Shown piece after piece: positions 26,563 to 36,345 of a DNA stretch of 64,000 nt. This DNA comes from Brevundimonas sp. (GTDB lineage: Bacteria; Pseudomonadota; Alphaproteobacteria; Caulobacterales; Caulobacteraceae). Position 1 is the stretch's first letter, and each line of letters opens with the position of its first letter. Position numbers and translations under genes: made by a program. Where the stretch lies: the NCBI RefSeq assembly GCF_019636155.1, contig NZ_JAHBYB010000001.1, positions 248,001-312,000 on the forward strand. The letters run 5' to 3'. Below the pieces are notes generated by a model that saw only the letters and a list, made by a program, of their open reading frames with translations, was not told the DNA's origin and did not search any database.

Positions 26563-27659
26563 CCCTGAAACGCCTGATCCTGCTGCCGGACTCCTCGGCC
26601 CTGCCCGCCACCTTCCTGACCTTCGACGCGGCCGGGACGGTGATGGAACGCGGGCGGCTGTCGCTTGATGCGCCCCGCGACCTGCCCGCCCTGCCCACGG
26701 TGGCGATCGCGCCCGGCGCCGAGGTTCTGGTGCGCTGGCTTGACCTTCCGGCCGGGGGCGGCGTCCAGCAGAGGGCGGCGGCCCTGTGGCGGTTGAGGGA
26801 CGAACTGGCCACGCGGGCGGAGAGGACAACCGTGGCCCTGGGACCGATCCAGCCCGGGCGGCCGCGTCTGGCGGCGGCCGTCGATACGGCCCTGCTGACG
26901 GCGTGGCGCGAGCATCTGGAGGCCCTGGGCGTCCCCGCCGACGTCATCGCGCCCGACTGTCTCGCGGCGCCCGAGCCGGAAGGGTCGGACATCGCCCATG
27001 TCGTCGTTCTAGGCCCCCATCGGGCGGTGCGCGCCCAGGGCCTGGCGGCCACGGTCCAGGCCGAGATCGAGCCCCTGATCCGCGGCGATCGCCAGGCCGT
27101 TCTCATCGAGGACGCCCAGGCGGTCGAGGCCCTGCTGATCCAGACGGCCCTGAACCCGCCAATCAATCTGCTGGACGACGGACGCGCGGACCGTGCGGCG
27201 CGCAAGGGCTGGATGCGGGCCGCGGCCCTGGCGGCGGCCTTGCTGGTCTCGCCCCTGGTCCTGACCGGAGCAGCGGGGCTGCGCGACAACCTGGCCGCCG
27301 ACCGGGCCGAGGCCCAGGCCCGCGCCACGGCGGTGCGGACGGCGCCAGACCTGGCCGGGTCCGACGATCCGGCGGCCGACCTGCGCGACCGGCTGGAGAC
27401 CGCGCCCCCGCCGGGTGGCGCGCTGAACGCCCTGGCCGCCGTCGTCGCGGCGGTCGAAGGCGTGCCGGGCGCGGCGATGGAAAACCTGTCTCTGGCGCCG
27501 GACACCGGCCTGCGGGTCGGGATGGCCTATCCGGCGTTCCAGGACCTGGAGACGTTGCGTCGCGCCGTCGCCCCCGCCGGACTGGCCCTGACCGAACTGA
27601 GCACGACCGAGGACCAGGGCCGGGTCGTCAGCGATCTGGTCGTGGAGGCCGCCCGATGA
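26559..27659 (+). CDS. gspL: Type II secretion protein GspL
   Basis: 366 residues from ATG 26559. The cytoplasmic actin-like half (MTLKRLILLPDSSALPATFL; VLVRWLDLPAGGGVQQRAAA) recruits GspE in homologues. One TM segment lies at about 224-245 (AALAAALLVSPLVLTGAAGL), followed by a periplasmic ferredoxin-like domain (about 280-366). It overlaps gspM by 4 bp. Confidence 0.9.
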   Translation: MTLKRLILLPDSSALPATFLTFDAAGTVMERGRLSLDAPRDLPALPTVAIAPGAEVLVRWLDLPAGGGVQQRAAALWRLRDELATRAERTTVALGPIQPGRPRLAAAVDTALLTAWREHLEALGVPADVIAPDCLAAPEPEGSDIAHVVVLGPHRAVRAQGLAATVQAEIEPLIRGDRQAVLIEDAQAVEALLIQTALNPPINLLDDGRADRAARKGWMRAAALAAALLVSPLVLTGAAGLRDNLAADRAEAQARATAVRTAPDLAGSDDPAADLRDRLETAPPPGGALNALAAVVAAVEGVPGAAMENLSLAPDTGLRVGMAYPAFQDLETLRRAVAPAGLALTELSTTEDQGRVVSDLVVEAAR

Positions 27660-28099
27660 TGTCCGCCTTTGCACAATTCTGGACGGGCCGCACCCGTCGG
27701 GAACAGGCCATGCTGGCGCTTATGGCCGCGGCCCTGGCCGGGTTCGCGGTCTGGCTGTTGCTGGTGCGTCCCCTGGACGCCTGGGCCGCCGGAGCAGGGC
27801 AGAGACGTTCGGAAGCAGAGGCGCTCCTGGCCCTGGCGCGCGCCGCCCCGGCGCCGCAGACCGCGCCTCCAACCCTTGAGGCGACCCTGAAGGCCACCGC
27901 CACGGCGCGAGGCCTGCAACCGAGCCTGGGCATGTCGCCCGAAGGCGGGCTGGGATTCCGTCTGACGGCGCCCCGCGGGGCCGAGGCCCTGGCCTGGCTG
28001 GCCGACGTCCGCACCGCGACCGGCGCCGAACCGACGCGCCTTTCCATCCTGTCCGCGGACGGGACGTTGGAGATCGAAGGCGCCTTCGCCGGCGGCTGA
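27656..28099 (+). CDS. gspM: Type II secretion protein GspM
   Basis: 147 residues (MMSAFAQFWTGRTRREQAML). It has one TM near 20-38 (LALMAAALAGFAVWLLLV) and a periplasmic ferredoxin-like fold ending TLEIEGAFAGG. It partners GspL. It is the last gsp gene here; no gspN or prepilin peptidase gspO follows, so the peptidase must lie elsewhere. The stop is 6 bp from the stop of the convergent dnaE2. Confidence 0.88.
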   Translation: MMSAFAQFWTGRTRREQAMLALMAAALAGFAVWLLLVRPLDAWAAGAGQRRSEAEALLALARAAPAPQTAPPTLEATLKATATARGLQPSLGMSPEGGLGFRLTAPRGAEALAWLADVRTATGAEPTRLSILSADGTLEIEGAFAGG

Positions 28100-28105
28100 A
28101 CGCCG

Positions 28106-31100
28106 TCAGTGGAAGTCGCGCGATCCCGGCAGGATACGCCGGTCGCGCGGATGTTGGGGAGAGGCGAAGGCGTCCGCCCCGGACGGTGCGATCACCGGGG
28201 TTTGGTCGGGCGACAGGCGATTCAGTTCGGCCGTGCGGTCGAACAGCCGTTGGGCCATCAGGTGGACGACGCCTTCGGGGCTCTTCTCCACCACCCCCTC
28301 GACGCCCAGCAGCCGCGCGCCCATGACGATGCGGCGGTGCGCCTCGAACACCGGGATCCACAGGACCAGATTGGTGATCCCGGTCTCGTCCTCCAGGGTG
28401 ATGAAGACGGCCTTGCCGTTGCCGGGCCTCTGGCGCACCAGAACCACCCCGGCCGTGCGGACCCGAGCGCCGGACCGTTTCGCCTCGACCTGGGCGCAGG
28501 TCAGAAGGTCCTCGGCGGCGAAGACCGGGCGCAGAATGCGCATGGGGTGAGCCTTCAGCGACAGCCGGGTGGTCTGGTAGTCGGCGGCGACGTGTTCGCC
28601 CAGAGCCATGACCGGCAGGCGCGCATCCTCCTCCTCGCCCAGTTCGCGCGCCGCGGCGGCCTGGAACAGCGGCAGGGCGTCATCGTCGGGCAGGCGGCGC
28701 ACCTCCCACAGGGCCTGACGCCGATCCAGCCCCAGCGAGCGGAAGGCGTCCGCGTCGGCCAGTTTCCGCACCGCCGCGACCGGCAGGCGCGCGCGGCGCA
28801 TCAGCCCCTCTATGCTGTCGAACGGACGGGTGCGGGCCAGGGCGACATCGTCGGCCCAGTCCTGTCTGAAACCGTCGATCTGGCGCAGGCCCAGGCGCAG
28901 GGCCAGGGCGCCCGCCTGTCCTTCCAGGGTGCTGTCCCAATGGGACTGATTCACATCGACGGGCCTTGCCTCGACCCCGTGTTCCTGGGCGTCGCGCACG
29001 ATCTGGGCCGGGGCGTAGAACCCCATCGGCTGGCTGTTCAGCAGGGCGGCGGCGAAGGCGGCCGGGTGGCGGCGTTTGATGTAGCTGGAGACATAGACCA
29101 GCCGGGCGAAGCTGGCGGCGTGACTTTCCGGAAACCCGTAGGAGCCGAAGCCCTTGATCTGATCGAAACAGCGTCGGGCGAAGTCGGGGTCATAGCCCCG
29201 CTCGATCATCCGGCCGACCATGCGGTCTTCATAGGTGTAGAGGGTTCCGTCGCCCCGGAAGGTGCCCATGGCCTTGCGCAGGCCGTTGGCCTCCTTGTCG
29301 CTGAACTCGGCAGCGACCATGGCGACCTTCATCGCCTGTTCCTGGAACAGGGGCACGCCCAGGGTCCGTCGCAGAACCTTCTTCAACTCGTCCGGATCGT
29401 GCGGCGGGGCGGGCGTGGCCCAGGTCACCTCTTCCCGGCCGTTGCGACGCCGCAGATAGGGATGGACCATGTCGCCCTGGATCGGGCCCGGCCGCACGAT
29501 CGCCACCTGGATCACCAGATCATAGAATTCGCGCGGGCGCAGGCGCGGCAGCATGTTGATCTGCGCCCGGCTCTCGACCTGGAAGACGCCGATGGAGTCG
29601 CCCCGGCACAGCATGTCATAGACGTCGGCCTGCTCGGCCGGGACGGTGGCCAGGTCGTGGTCGACCCCTTCGTGCGCCCGCATCAGGTCCAGCGCCTTGC
29701 GGATGCAGGTCAGCATGCCCAGCGCCAGCACATCGACCTTCATCAGGCCCAGGGCGTCGATGTCGTCCTTGTCCCATTCGATGAAGGTGCGGTCGGCCAT
29801 GGCCGCATTGCCGATGGGAACCAGCTCGTCCAGACGACCGCGCGTCAGTATGAAGCCCCCGACGTGCTGGGACAGGTGTCGTGGAAAGCCCAGCAGCCGG
29901 GTCGCCATGTCCACCGCACGGCGGATCTGGGGGTTGTCGGCGTCCAGGCCCGCCTGGACGATGTCGCGATCAGGGATGGAGGCGCCGTAGCTGCCCCACT
30001 GACCATTGGCCAGGCGGGCGGTCACGTCCTCGCTGAGGCCCAGGGCCTTGCCGACCTCGCGGATGGCGCTGCGGGGGCGATAGGAGATGACGGTGGCGGC
30101 GATGCCCGCCCGCTCACGGCCATAGCGGCCATAGATGTACTGGATGATCTCCTCGCGCCGCTCGTGCTCGAAATCGACGTCGATGTCGGGCGGCTCGTTG
30201 CGGTCGGCCGACATGAACCGCTCGAACAGCAATTCATTGTGGGCCGGATCGACGCTGGTGATCCCCAGCACGTAGCAGACCGCGGAATTGGCCGCCGACC
30301 CCCGCCCCTGGCACAGGATGCCCCGGTTCTCGGCCTCGCGCACAATGTCGTGGATGGTCAGGAAATAGGGGGCCAGGTGGCGTTCGGCGATATAGGCCAG
30401 CTCCTTGGCCAGGGCGTCCTCGACCTTGTCCGGAACCCCGGCGGGATAGCGCCCCGGCAGGCGTTCGCGCACCCGATGCTCCAGCCAGCTCTGGGGCGTC
30501 TGGTCCGGCGGGATCGGCTCTTCCGGATATTCGTAGCGAAGATCGCCCAGGTCGAAGATCGGCCGGTTCAGGAAATCCACGGTCTCGGCCAGGGCCTGGG
30601 GGGCGTCGGCGAACAGCCGGCCCATCTCGCCCGGCGTCTTCAGGTGGCGTTCGGCGTTGGCCAGCAGGCGACGCCCCGCCTGATCGACCGACACCCCCAG
30701 GCGGATGCAGGTCAGAACATCCTGCAGGTCGCGTTCGGACGGGGCGTGATACAGCACGTCATTGGTGGCCAGCAGGGGTGTGTCCGCCGCATCCGCCAAG
30801 GCCTGCAACCCCGCCAGCCGCCGCCGGTCGTCGCCGCGCCGGGGCATGGTCGCCCCCAGCCAGACCGCCCCAGGCCGCACGGCGTTCAGCCGATCCAGCA
30901 GGGGCGAGATTTCTTCCGTTCGCCGTGGCGGCATGACGATCAGCAGCAGGCCTTCGGGATGGGCCAGCAGATCCTCCACCCGCAGGCGACACTGGCCTTT
31001 CTTGGCCCGCCGGGCGCCCAGGGTCAGCAGCCGCGTCAGCCGACCCCAGCCCTCGCGGTCCTCGGGATAGGCGACGATGTCCGGCGTCCCGTCCTCGAAG

Positions 31101-31435
31101 AGCAGGCGCGCCCCGGTCCGCAGGCGGAAATCCCGCGCCCGCGCCTTGATCCATTCGGCCCTCTCCTCCGGGCTCAGGGGATCGGCGATCCAGCCGATCT
31201 CGCCGGGAGAGCCGCCGTGGCGCACCCTGTCCGGCGGGGCCCATCCTTCCTCTCGCAGGGTCTTCAGCGCCGACCAGGCCCGCACCACCCCCGCCACCGT
31301 GTTGCGGTCGGCCAGACCCAGCCCCGCCTGACCCAGCACCAGGGAGGTCAGCACCAGGGCCTTGGGCGGCGACGCCCCGCGCAGGAACGAGAAATTGCTG
31401 GCCGCGACCAGCTCCGCATAGGGGGGCGCGCTCAT
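28106..31435 (-). CDS. dnaE2: Error-prone DNA polymerase DnaE2 (ImuC)
   Basis: 1109 residues of the C-family polymerase type. A PHP domain (YAELVAASNFSFLRGASPPK) is followed by the polymerase core with catalytic PDIDVDFEHERR (about 410) and GRGSAANSAVCYVLGIT, a helix-hairpin-helix region (RKLADADAFRSLGLDRRQAL) and an OB fold (VRTAGVVLVRQRPGNGKAVF). DnaE2 is the translesion polymerase of the ImuA/ImuB/DnaE2 mutasome that acts after DNA damage. It starts in an ATGA overlap with the imuB stop. Confidence 0.96.
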   Translation of the reverse strand: MSAPPYAELVAASNFSFLRGASPPKALVLTSLVLGQAGLGLADRNTVAGVVRAWSALKTLREEGWAPPDRVRHGGSPGEIGWIADPLSPEERAEWIKARARDFRLRTGARLLFEDGTPDIVAYPEDREGWGRLTRLLTLGARRAKKGQCRLRVEDLLAHPEGLLLIVMPPRRTEEISPLLDRLNAVRPGAVWLGATMPRRGDDRRRLAGLQALADAADTPLLATNDVLYHAPSERDLQDVLTCIRLGVSVDQAGRRLLANAERHLKTPGEMGRLFADAPQALAETVDFLNRPIFDLGDLRYEYPEEPIPPDQTPQSWLEHRVRERLPGRYPAGVPDKVEDALAKELAYIAERHLAPYFLTIHDIVREAENRGILCQGRGSAANSAVCYVLGITSVDPAHNELLFERFMSADRNEPPDIDVDFEHERREEIIQYIYGRYGRERAGIAATVISYRPRSAIREVGKALGLSEDVTARLANGQWGSYGASIPDRDIVQAGLDADNPQIRRAVDMATRLLGFPRHLSQHVGGFILTRGRLDELVPIGNAAMADRTFIEWDKDDIDALGLMKVDVLALGMLTCIRKALDLMRAHEGVDHDLATVPAEQADVYDMLCRGDSIGVFQVESRAQINMLPRLRPREFYDLVIQVAIVRPGPIQGDMVHPYLRRRNGREEVTWATPAPPHDPDELKKVLRRTLGVPLFQEQAMKVAMVAAEFSDKEANGLRKAMGTFRGDGTLYTYEDRMVGRMIERGYDPDFARRCFDQIKGFGSYGFPESHAASFARLVYVSSYIKRRHPAAFAAALLNSQPMGFYAPAQIVRDAQEHGVEARPVDVNQSHWDSTLEGQAGALALRLGLRQIDGFRQDWADDVALARTRPFDSIEGLMRRARLPVAAVRKLADADAFRSLGLDRRQALWEVRRLPDDDALPLFQAAAARELGEEEDARLPVMALGEHVAADYQTTRLSLKAHPMRILRPVFAAEDLLTCAQVEAKRSGARVRTAGVVLVRQRPGNGKAVFITLEDETGITNLVLWIPVFEAHRRIVMGARLLGVEGVVEKSPEGVVHLMAQRLFDRTAELNRLSPDQTPVIAPSGADAFASPQHPRDRRILPGSRDFH

Positions 31436-32970
31436 GCGAACAGGCCGTGGACATACCAGCGCGGCGCCGGCTCATCCCCGAAATGCCCGGCGCGGAACAG
31501 CCAGAACCGACGGCCCTCGGCGTCCTCCACCCGATAGTAGTCGCGCACCCGGCCCCCGCCACGCCGCCACCATTCACCCTCGATCCGCTCGGGCCCCTCG
31601 GCCAGGGCGACCCGATGGATCACCCGTCGCCAGGTGAAGCGGGCCGGCGGACCGTCGGGCACGGGCGACACCACCTCGACCGGCTGGGGCGGGTCGAACA
31701 GATGCAGAGGCCTGAGCGGCGGCGAGCCGGGATCGCGCTCGGGCCATTCGACCCCGTCGTCCGACGGGGCGCGGCCGGCTGGAAGCTGTCGGCTGGCCCG
31801 TTCAGGCAGATGGGAGTCCGCCGGCCGCACCCGCACCACCGCCGCCGGTCCCAGCCGCGCCGCCAGCCGGTCGATCAGGGCCTGAAGGGCCTCTTCCCGT
31901 CGCGGCGAAGCGTCAAGATCGGTCTGGACCGCTTCCAGCCGCTGGAGCGTCAGGGCCTCCATCCGCAACTGATCTATGCCGAACCCCGGATCCAGAGGCG
32001 TGGTCAGGGCCGCCAGACGTTCGCGGAACAGGCGACCGATCACCGCGGCGTCACGGATCGGCAGGGCCGTCCCCAGGCCGATGACGCGCGTCCCCCCGTC
32101 GATGCGGAAGACGGTCAGACGAAAGCCCTGGGCGCCCGCCCTTCGGGTCTCCAGCGCCTGTTCGACCTCGGCCAGCAGGTCGGCGATCACCGTCTGCAGC
32201 GGCTCGGTGGTGATCAGGGGCTCCATCAGCACCCGGTCGGCGACAATCGGCGCAGGCGGCCGCGCCGGGGTGATGCGCGCGTCCTCCAGCCCCAGCAGAC
32301 GGTCCAGCCGCGTCGGGAAATCGGCCCCGAAACGGGCCGCCAGGGGTGCGCGCGGCCGGTCGTCGAGGTCGCCCAGAACCACCAGGCCCGCGCGGCGCAG
32401 GGCCTGGGCCTCGGCCGGCTTCAGTTCCAGGGCCGCGACCGGCAGGCGGCGGGCGACGGCGCGGTCCTGTCCTTCCGGCGTCACCCCTTCGGAGCCGAAA
32501 CGGCCCAGGGCGCGGGCCGTCTGGGGCGTGCGCGCCAGGGCCAGCCGCGCCTGCAGCCCCCCTCGCCGGGCCAGGGACCGGGCCGCCGCCAGCAGCCGGC
32601 CCTCCCCCCCGAACAGATGGGCGCAGCCGGTCACGTCCAGCACCAGGCCGTGCGGGGGGTCCAGGGCCGCCATCGGGCTGAACCGCCCGAACGCCTCCAG
32701 CATCCGGTCCAGCAGGGCGTCGTCCGCGGCCGGCTCATGCGGCTGGACGGCCAGGTCCGGCGCCTGGGCTCGCGCATCGGCCAGGGTCATGCCCGGCGTC
32801 AGTCCCAGGGCGGCGGTGGGGGCGTCCAGCGCGGCCAGGCGCAGGGCGTTCCCGGACCTTTCGACCAGGGCGAACGGCCCCTCAGGCCGCGCGGACCCCA
32901 GTCGATCGGTCGACAGGAAGGGAAACCAGATCGCCAGATGTCTTCGCTTCTGTGAACGCGCGGGCGTCAC
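31432..32970 (-). CDS. imuB: ImuB, Y-family polymerase-like mutasome hub
   Basis: 512 residues: HLAIWFPFLSTDRLGSARPE, MTLADARAQAPDLAVQPHEP, GLVLDVTGCAHLFGGEGRLL and the little-finger-like DPPHGLVLDV context of ImuB. The catalytic acidic residues of active Y-family polymerases are not evident, as expected for this non-catalytic adaptor that binds the beta clamp and DnaE2. The GTG start at 32970 overlaps imuA by 89 bp, and a start nearer HLAIWF is possible. The C-terminal region carries WRRVIHRVALAEGPERI, then FWLFRAGHFGDEPAPRWYVH. Confidence 0.93.
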   Translation of the reverse strand: MTPARSQKRRHLAIWFPFLSTDRLGSARPEGPFALVERSGNALRLAALDAPTAALGLTPGMTLADARAQAPDLAVQPHEPAADDALLDRMLEAFGRFSPMAALDPPHGLVLDVTGCAHLFGGEGRLLAAARSLARRGGLQARLALARTPQTARALGRFGSEGVTPEGQDRAVARRLPVAALELKPAEAQALRRAGLVVLGDLDDRPRAPLAARFGADFPTRLDRLLGLEDARITPARPPAPIVADRVLMEPLITTEPLQTVIADLLAEVEQALETRRAGAQGFRLTVFRIDGGTRVIGLGTALPIRDAAVIGRLFRERLAALTTPLDPGFGIDQLRMEALTLQRLEAVQTDLDASPRREEALQALIDRLAARLGPAAVVRVRPADSHLPERASRQLPAGRAPSDDGVEWPERDPGSPPLRPLHLFDPPQPVEVVSPVPDGPPARFTWRRVIHRVALAEGPERIEGEWWRRGGGRVRDYYRVEDAEGRRFWLFRAGHFGDEPAPRWYVHGLFA

Positions 32971-33610
32971 GATCCCACTCCATGATCCATTCTCCAGGGG
33001 CCAGGCCGGCCCGACCCCGCAGCAGCGTCGCCCGAAAGGCGGGCGGCCCCGGGGCCCGCGCCGCCAGCGCCCGTGACGGCGCGGCCTGAACCGACCATCG
33101 CGTCGCCGCCGCGCTGGGCTGGGGCCGCGCCCCCGCCCGCACCAAGAGGGCCGCCGCCCCGCCCTTCTCGGCCGCCAGGGCCAGACGGCGGCTGGCCGTC
33201 AGGGTGAAGGCCCGGGCCTCGCCCCATCCGCTCATCACCACCGCCCTGGCCGCCCCGCTGCGCAGCACCTCCTCCCCCGCCGCCAACAGGGCCCGGGCGT
33301 CGGGCGCCCGCACCAGCAGCAGGTCATCGACCGCCAGCCCCCATTCGTGCAGCCCGGCGCCATGAAGATCGCCGGTCTCATGCCGCCCGCGATCCTCCCG
33401 GATCCAGACTAGGGGCGCGCCGCCCATCGCCAGCGCCATCCCCAGGGCGAACCCGTCCGCCGCCGCCGCATGAAGGGCCGTGGCGGCATAGATTTCGTGC
33501 AGGGCTGGCTGCACGCCCACAGCCGGCGGCCCTTTCGCATACGGCCGCAGGGGCGTCAGGGCGCGCGACCTGTGGGCGGCCAGGTCGGAGATGGGACGAG
33601 AAGGAGCCAT
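32882..33610 (-). CDS. imuA: ImuA, RecA-like mutasome accessory protein
   Basis: 242 residues related to SulA/RecA-like ImuA: HEIYAATALHAAAADGFALG, APLVWIREDRGRHETGDLHG, GLAVDDLLLVRAPDARALLA, then a terminal AFTEAKTSGDLVSLPVDRST. The Walker A is degenerate, as is usual. It is the first gene of the cassette, directly downstream of a LexA box, and is required for DnaE2-dependent induced mutagenesis in relatives. Confidence 0.92.
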   Translation of the reverse strand: MAPSRPISDLAAHRSRALTPLRPYAKGPPAVGVQPALHEIYAATALHAAAADGFALGMALAMGGAPLVWIREDRGRHETGDLHGAGLHEWGLAVDDLLLVRAPDARALLAAGEEVLRSGAARAVVMSGWGEARAFTLTASRRLALAAEKGGAAALLVRAGARPQPSAAATRWSVQAAPSRALAARAPGPPAFRATLLRGRAGLAPGEWIMEWDRDARAFTEAKTSGDLVSLPVDRSTGVRAA

Positions 33611-33612
33611 TT

Positions 33613-33627
33613 GTTCACTTTATGTTC
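33613..33627. promoter_or_regulatory. LexA box of the imuA-imuB-dnaE2 operon
   Basis: GTTC (33613-33616), seven bases, GTTC (33624-33627): the direct-repeat SOS box of alphaproteobacteria. It starts three bases upstream of the imuA ATG on the opposite strand, so LexA would occlude both transcription and translation start. It is 127 bp from the divergent gene at 33755, which might also be influenced. Confidence 0.93.
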
Positions 33628-33754
33628 TCGTATATGCCACCCAACATCCCGCTGGAGTCAAGCGAGACCGTTCAACCTCCCCAAGGCCGTGGCCTAGGGT
33701 CGCAACGCGGCAGGCTTCCTATCGCCGGGACTTGCCCCTAAAGCTGCACAGGCA

Positions 33755-34147
33755 ATGCGTCGTTCGTCCGAACATTGGGGGCCGATGCGATCGCTGGCCT
33801 TTCTGGCCGCGGTCTTCGCTGTCGTGTTCGCCAGCCTGCTGCCGGCGGCGGTGGCGGCCTCGCCCGCGACGGGGGCGCCGATCGTCCTGTGTTCGGGCGG
33901 CCGGCTGATCACCGCCTTCGACCAGGCGGGCCAAGCGCATCATCAGCCCGGCGAGAAGGCCGCGACCAGCCTGGATTGCGCCGCCGCCCTGTTGTCCGGC
34001 CTGTCGGCCGTCGACACGCCCGCGCCGCCCCTACCCCTGGCGCCGATCCGGACGTCCGCCCCCGCCCCGGCCTTCGCCCCGCGCACGGCCGCGACCGTCC
34101 CGTCCCCGGCGCCCAGGCCGCCGTCGACCGCGCCGCCCATCCTCTGA
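33755..34147 (+). CDS. Small exported protein, possibly DUF2946-like
   Basis: 130 residues, or 120 from ATG 33785. A signal segment SLAFLAAVFAVVFASLLPAA is followed by PIVLCSGGRLITAF and a single downstream LDCAA, then a long Pro/Ala-rich tail (about 85-130). DUF2946 proteins share the signal plus an early Cys in a similar PIVLCS context and accompany copper or TonB-receptor genes; the usual C-terminal CxxC pair is reduced here. It lies 75 bp upstream of the receptor and is probably its operon leader gene. Function unknown; metal binding or handling is an inference. Confidence 0.6.
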   Translation: MRRSSEHWGPMRSLAFLAAVFAVVFASLLPAAVAASPATGAPIVLCSGGRLITAFDQAGQAHHQPGEKAATSLDCAAALLSGLSAVDTPAPPLPLAPIRTSAPAPAFAPRTAATVPSPAPRPPSTAPPIL

Positions 34148-34222
34148 AACAGACCCGAACCCTCGCCCCGCGGCCCTGACGGCCGCGCCTTGCGTCTTCG
34201 TCTGTCTTCAGGACCCCTTCTC

Positions 34223-36334
34223 ATGTCTCTCAAATCTCATGCGGCGCCGTGGGCGCTGCTGATCGCCGCCTGTGCGCCCGCGCCCGCCCTTGCCGCCCCG
34301 CCCGAGCCGGCGTCTCCCGCCAGTCCCGACCAGACGACCGAGCCCGAGCCCGTGCGCGTCGACACGGTCATCGTCACCGGCCGCCGAAATCCCGAGGATC
34401 CGCCCGTGGTGGCCGAGGCGCGGGCCCGGCTGTCGCGCACCCCCGGCGCCGTCTCGGTGGTCTCGGCCGAGGCCTATCAGAACCGCGCCGCCCAGGGCCT
34501 GTATGACATCCTGCGCGACGCACCCGGCGTCCTGGCCCAGAAACGGTTCGGGGAAGAGGCGCGGCTGTCGATCCGCGGTTCCGGCCTGTCCCAGGCCTAT
34601 CACCAGCGCGGCGTCCTGTTCGCCCAGGACGGCGTGCCCTTCGCCGACGCGGACGGCTTCTCCGACTTTCAGAAGATCGATCCCCTGGGCGCCCGCTATG
34701 TCGAGGTCTATCGCGGCGGCAACGCCCTCAGGTTCGGCGGGGCCCAGCTGGGCGGGGCGCTGAATTTCGTCACCCCCACCGGGCGCACCGCCGCCCAGGC
34801 TGCCCTGATCCGCCTGGAAGGCGGCGCCTATGGCCTGCGACGCGGCCAGCTGGCCCTGGCGCGCGACTGGGGTGACTGGGACGCCTACGCCGCCCTGTCC
34901 GGGCTCGAAGCCGACGGCTTCCGCGAACACAGCCAACAGCAGCAGGCGCGGTTCAGCCTGAACCTGGGCCGCCGCTTTGGCGAGGATCGCGAAGTCCGGC
35001 TGATCGTCAGCGCCGCCGAGGTGGAGCAGGCGGTTCCGGGAACGCTGAGCCTGGCCGACGCCCTGACGCGGCCGCGCATGGCCAATCCGGCGACGATCGC
35101 CAACAACTGGCGCCGTGACGTCGATGTCGCGCGCGCCACCCTTCAGACCCGCTGGCGGCTGGCCGACGACCTGGTGTTCGAGGGCGGGGTCTATGTCACC
35201 GACGACACCCTGTGGCACCCGATCCCGGTCGTGCTGGACAATCACAACCGCACCTGGGGCGGGTTCGGCCGACTGGACTGGGAAGGCAGCCTGGGCGGAC
35301 GGCGGGCCGACCTGTTCGTCGGCGCCTATTACCGCTCCGGCGAGCTGGACAGCCGCGTCTCGCTGAATTTCGGCGGCGCCCCCAGCCCCTTCCTGGTCGG
35401 CTCGGCCCAACAGCAGGCGACGGGGCTGGACCTGTTCGCCGAGGGGCGGCTGTTCGTCACCGACCAACTGGCTGTCGTGGCCGGCGGGTCGTTCGGCCGC
35501 GCCACCCGCGACTATGTCGACAACCTGGGCGCCAACAGCGACCAGGTCACCTACGACTGGTTCTCGCCCCGCCTCGGCCTGTTGTGGGAGGCGGCGGACG
35601 GATCGCAGGTCTACGCCAACGTCACCCGGTCGGAAGAGCCGCCGATCTATGACTCCCTGCGCAACTCGTCCTTCACCGGCATCGGCTTCGTGCCGCTGGA
35701 AACCCAGAAGGCCTGGACCGGAGAGATCGGGGCGCGGGGCCGGCGCGGGCCGATGCTTTGGGACGTCACCCTCTATCGGGCCCAGGTCCGGGACGAACTG
35801 CTGAACTATGTCATCACCCCCGGCATCCCCTCGGCCACCTTCAACGCGGGGGATACGGTGCACCAGGGGCTGGAGGCGGCCCTGGACTGGACCCTGACCG
35901 AGGATGCGCCCGGCGGCGGGCGGCTGTCGCTGCGCCAGAGCTGGACCTGGTCGGACTTCCGGTTCGACGGGGACGCCGTCTATGGCGACAACCGCCTGCC
36001 GGTCATCCCGGAACACCAGTATCGGGCCGAGCTGAAATACGCCCATCCGGCCGGCTGGTTCATCGCCCCGGCGGTGGAATGGCGACCGGGCGACGTCTGG
36101 GTCGACTACGCCAATACGATGAAGGCGCCGGGCTATGCCGTCTGGTCCGTCAGCGCCGGCTGGACGATCAACGACCATGTCGCCTTCTACGTCGACGCCC
36201 GCAACCTGACCGACAAGGCCTATGCGCCCGAGTTCGGCGCCGTGACCGACGCCCTGGCGCCGGGCGTGAGCACCGAGGTCTTCTATCCGGGTGAGGGTCG
36301 GGCCGTCTTCGTCGGCCTGCGCCTGGCCTATTGA
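34223..36334 (+). CDS. TonB-dependent receptor, siderophore/metal type
   Basis: 703 residues from ATG 34223 (signal peptide to ALA). A TonB box-like DTVIVTGRR lies at about 50. The plug domain contains LYDILRDAPGVLAQKRFGEE, LSIRGSGLSQAYHQRGVLFA and GALNFVTPTGR. The barrel ends VFVGLRLAY. The plug resembles FecA-like ferric-chelate receptors. The next gene is a PepSY reductase, a pairing typical of iron or other metal uptake. The actual ligand is unknown. Confidence 0.88.
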   Translation: MSLKSHAAPWALLIAACAPAPALAAPPEPASPASPDQTTEPEPVRVDTVIVTGRRNPEDPPVVAEARARLSRTPGAVSVVSAEAYQNRAAQGLYDILRDAPGVLAQKRFGEEARLSIRGSGLSQAYHQRGVLFAQDGVPFADADGFSDFQKIDPLGARYVEVYRGGNALRFGGAQLGGALNFVTPTGRTAAQAALIRLEGGAYGLRRGQLALARDWGDWDAYAALSGLEADGFREHSQQQQARFSLNLGRRFGEDREVRLIVSAAEVEQAVPGTLSLADALTRPRMANPATIANNWRRDVDVARATLQTRWRLADDLVFEGGVYVTDDTLWHPIPVVLDNHNRTWGGFGRLDWEGSLGGRRADLFVGAYYRSGELDSRVSLNFGGAPSPFLVGSAQQQATGLDLFAEGRLFVTDQLAVVAGGSFGRATRDYVDNLGANSDQVTYDWFSPRLGLLWEAADGSQVYANVTRSEEPPIYDSLRNSSFTGIGFVPLETQKAWTGEIGARGRRGPMLWDVTLYRAQVRDELLNYVITPGIPSATFNAGDTVHQGLEAALDWTLTEDAPGGGRLSLRQSWTWSDFRFDGDAVYGDNRLPVIPEHQYRAELKYAHPAGWFIAPAVEWRPGDVWVDYANTMKAPGYAVWSVSAGWTINDHVAFYVDARNLTDKAYAPEFGAVTDALAPGVSTEVFYPGEGRAVFVGLRLAY

Positions 36335-36345
36335 GGGGAAAGACG

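Noticed and set aside
28109-31537. Very long open frame (1142 codons) on the + strand opposite dnaE2
   Set aside because: Its translation is low-complexity Gln/Arg/Gly/His-rich with no family motifs. It mirrors the strongly conserved dnaE2 frame; extreme third-position GC leaves antisense frames open.
33640-33754. Cobalamin or other riboswitch ahead of the receptor operon
   Set aside because: No B12-box or other conserved riboswitch core could be recognised in the leader.
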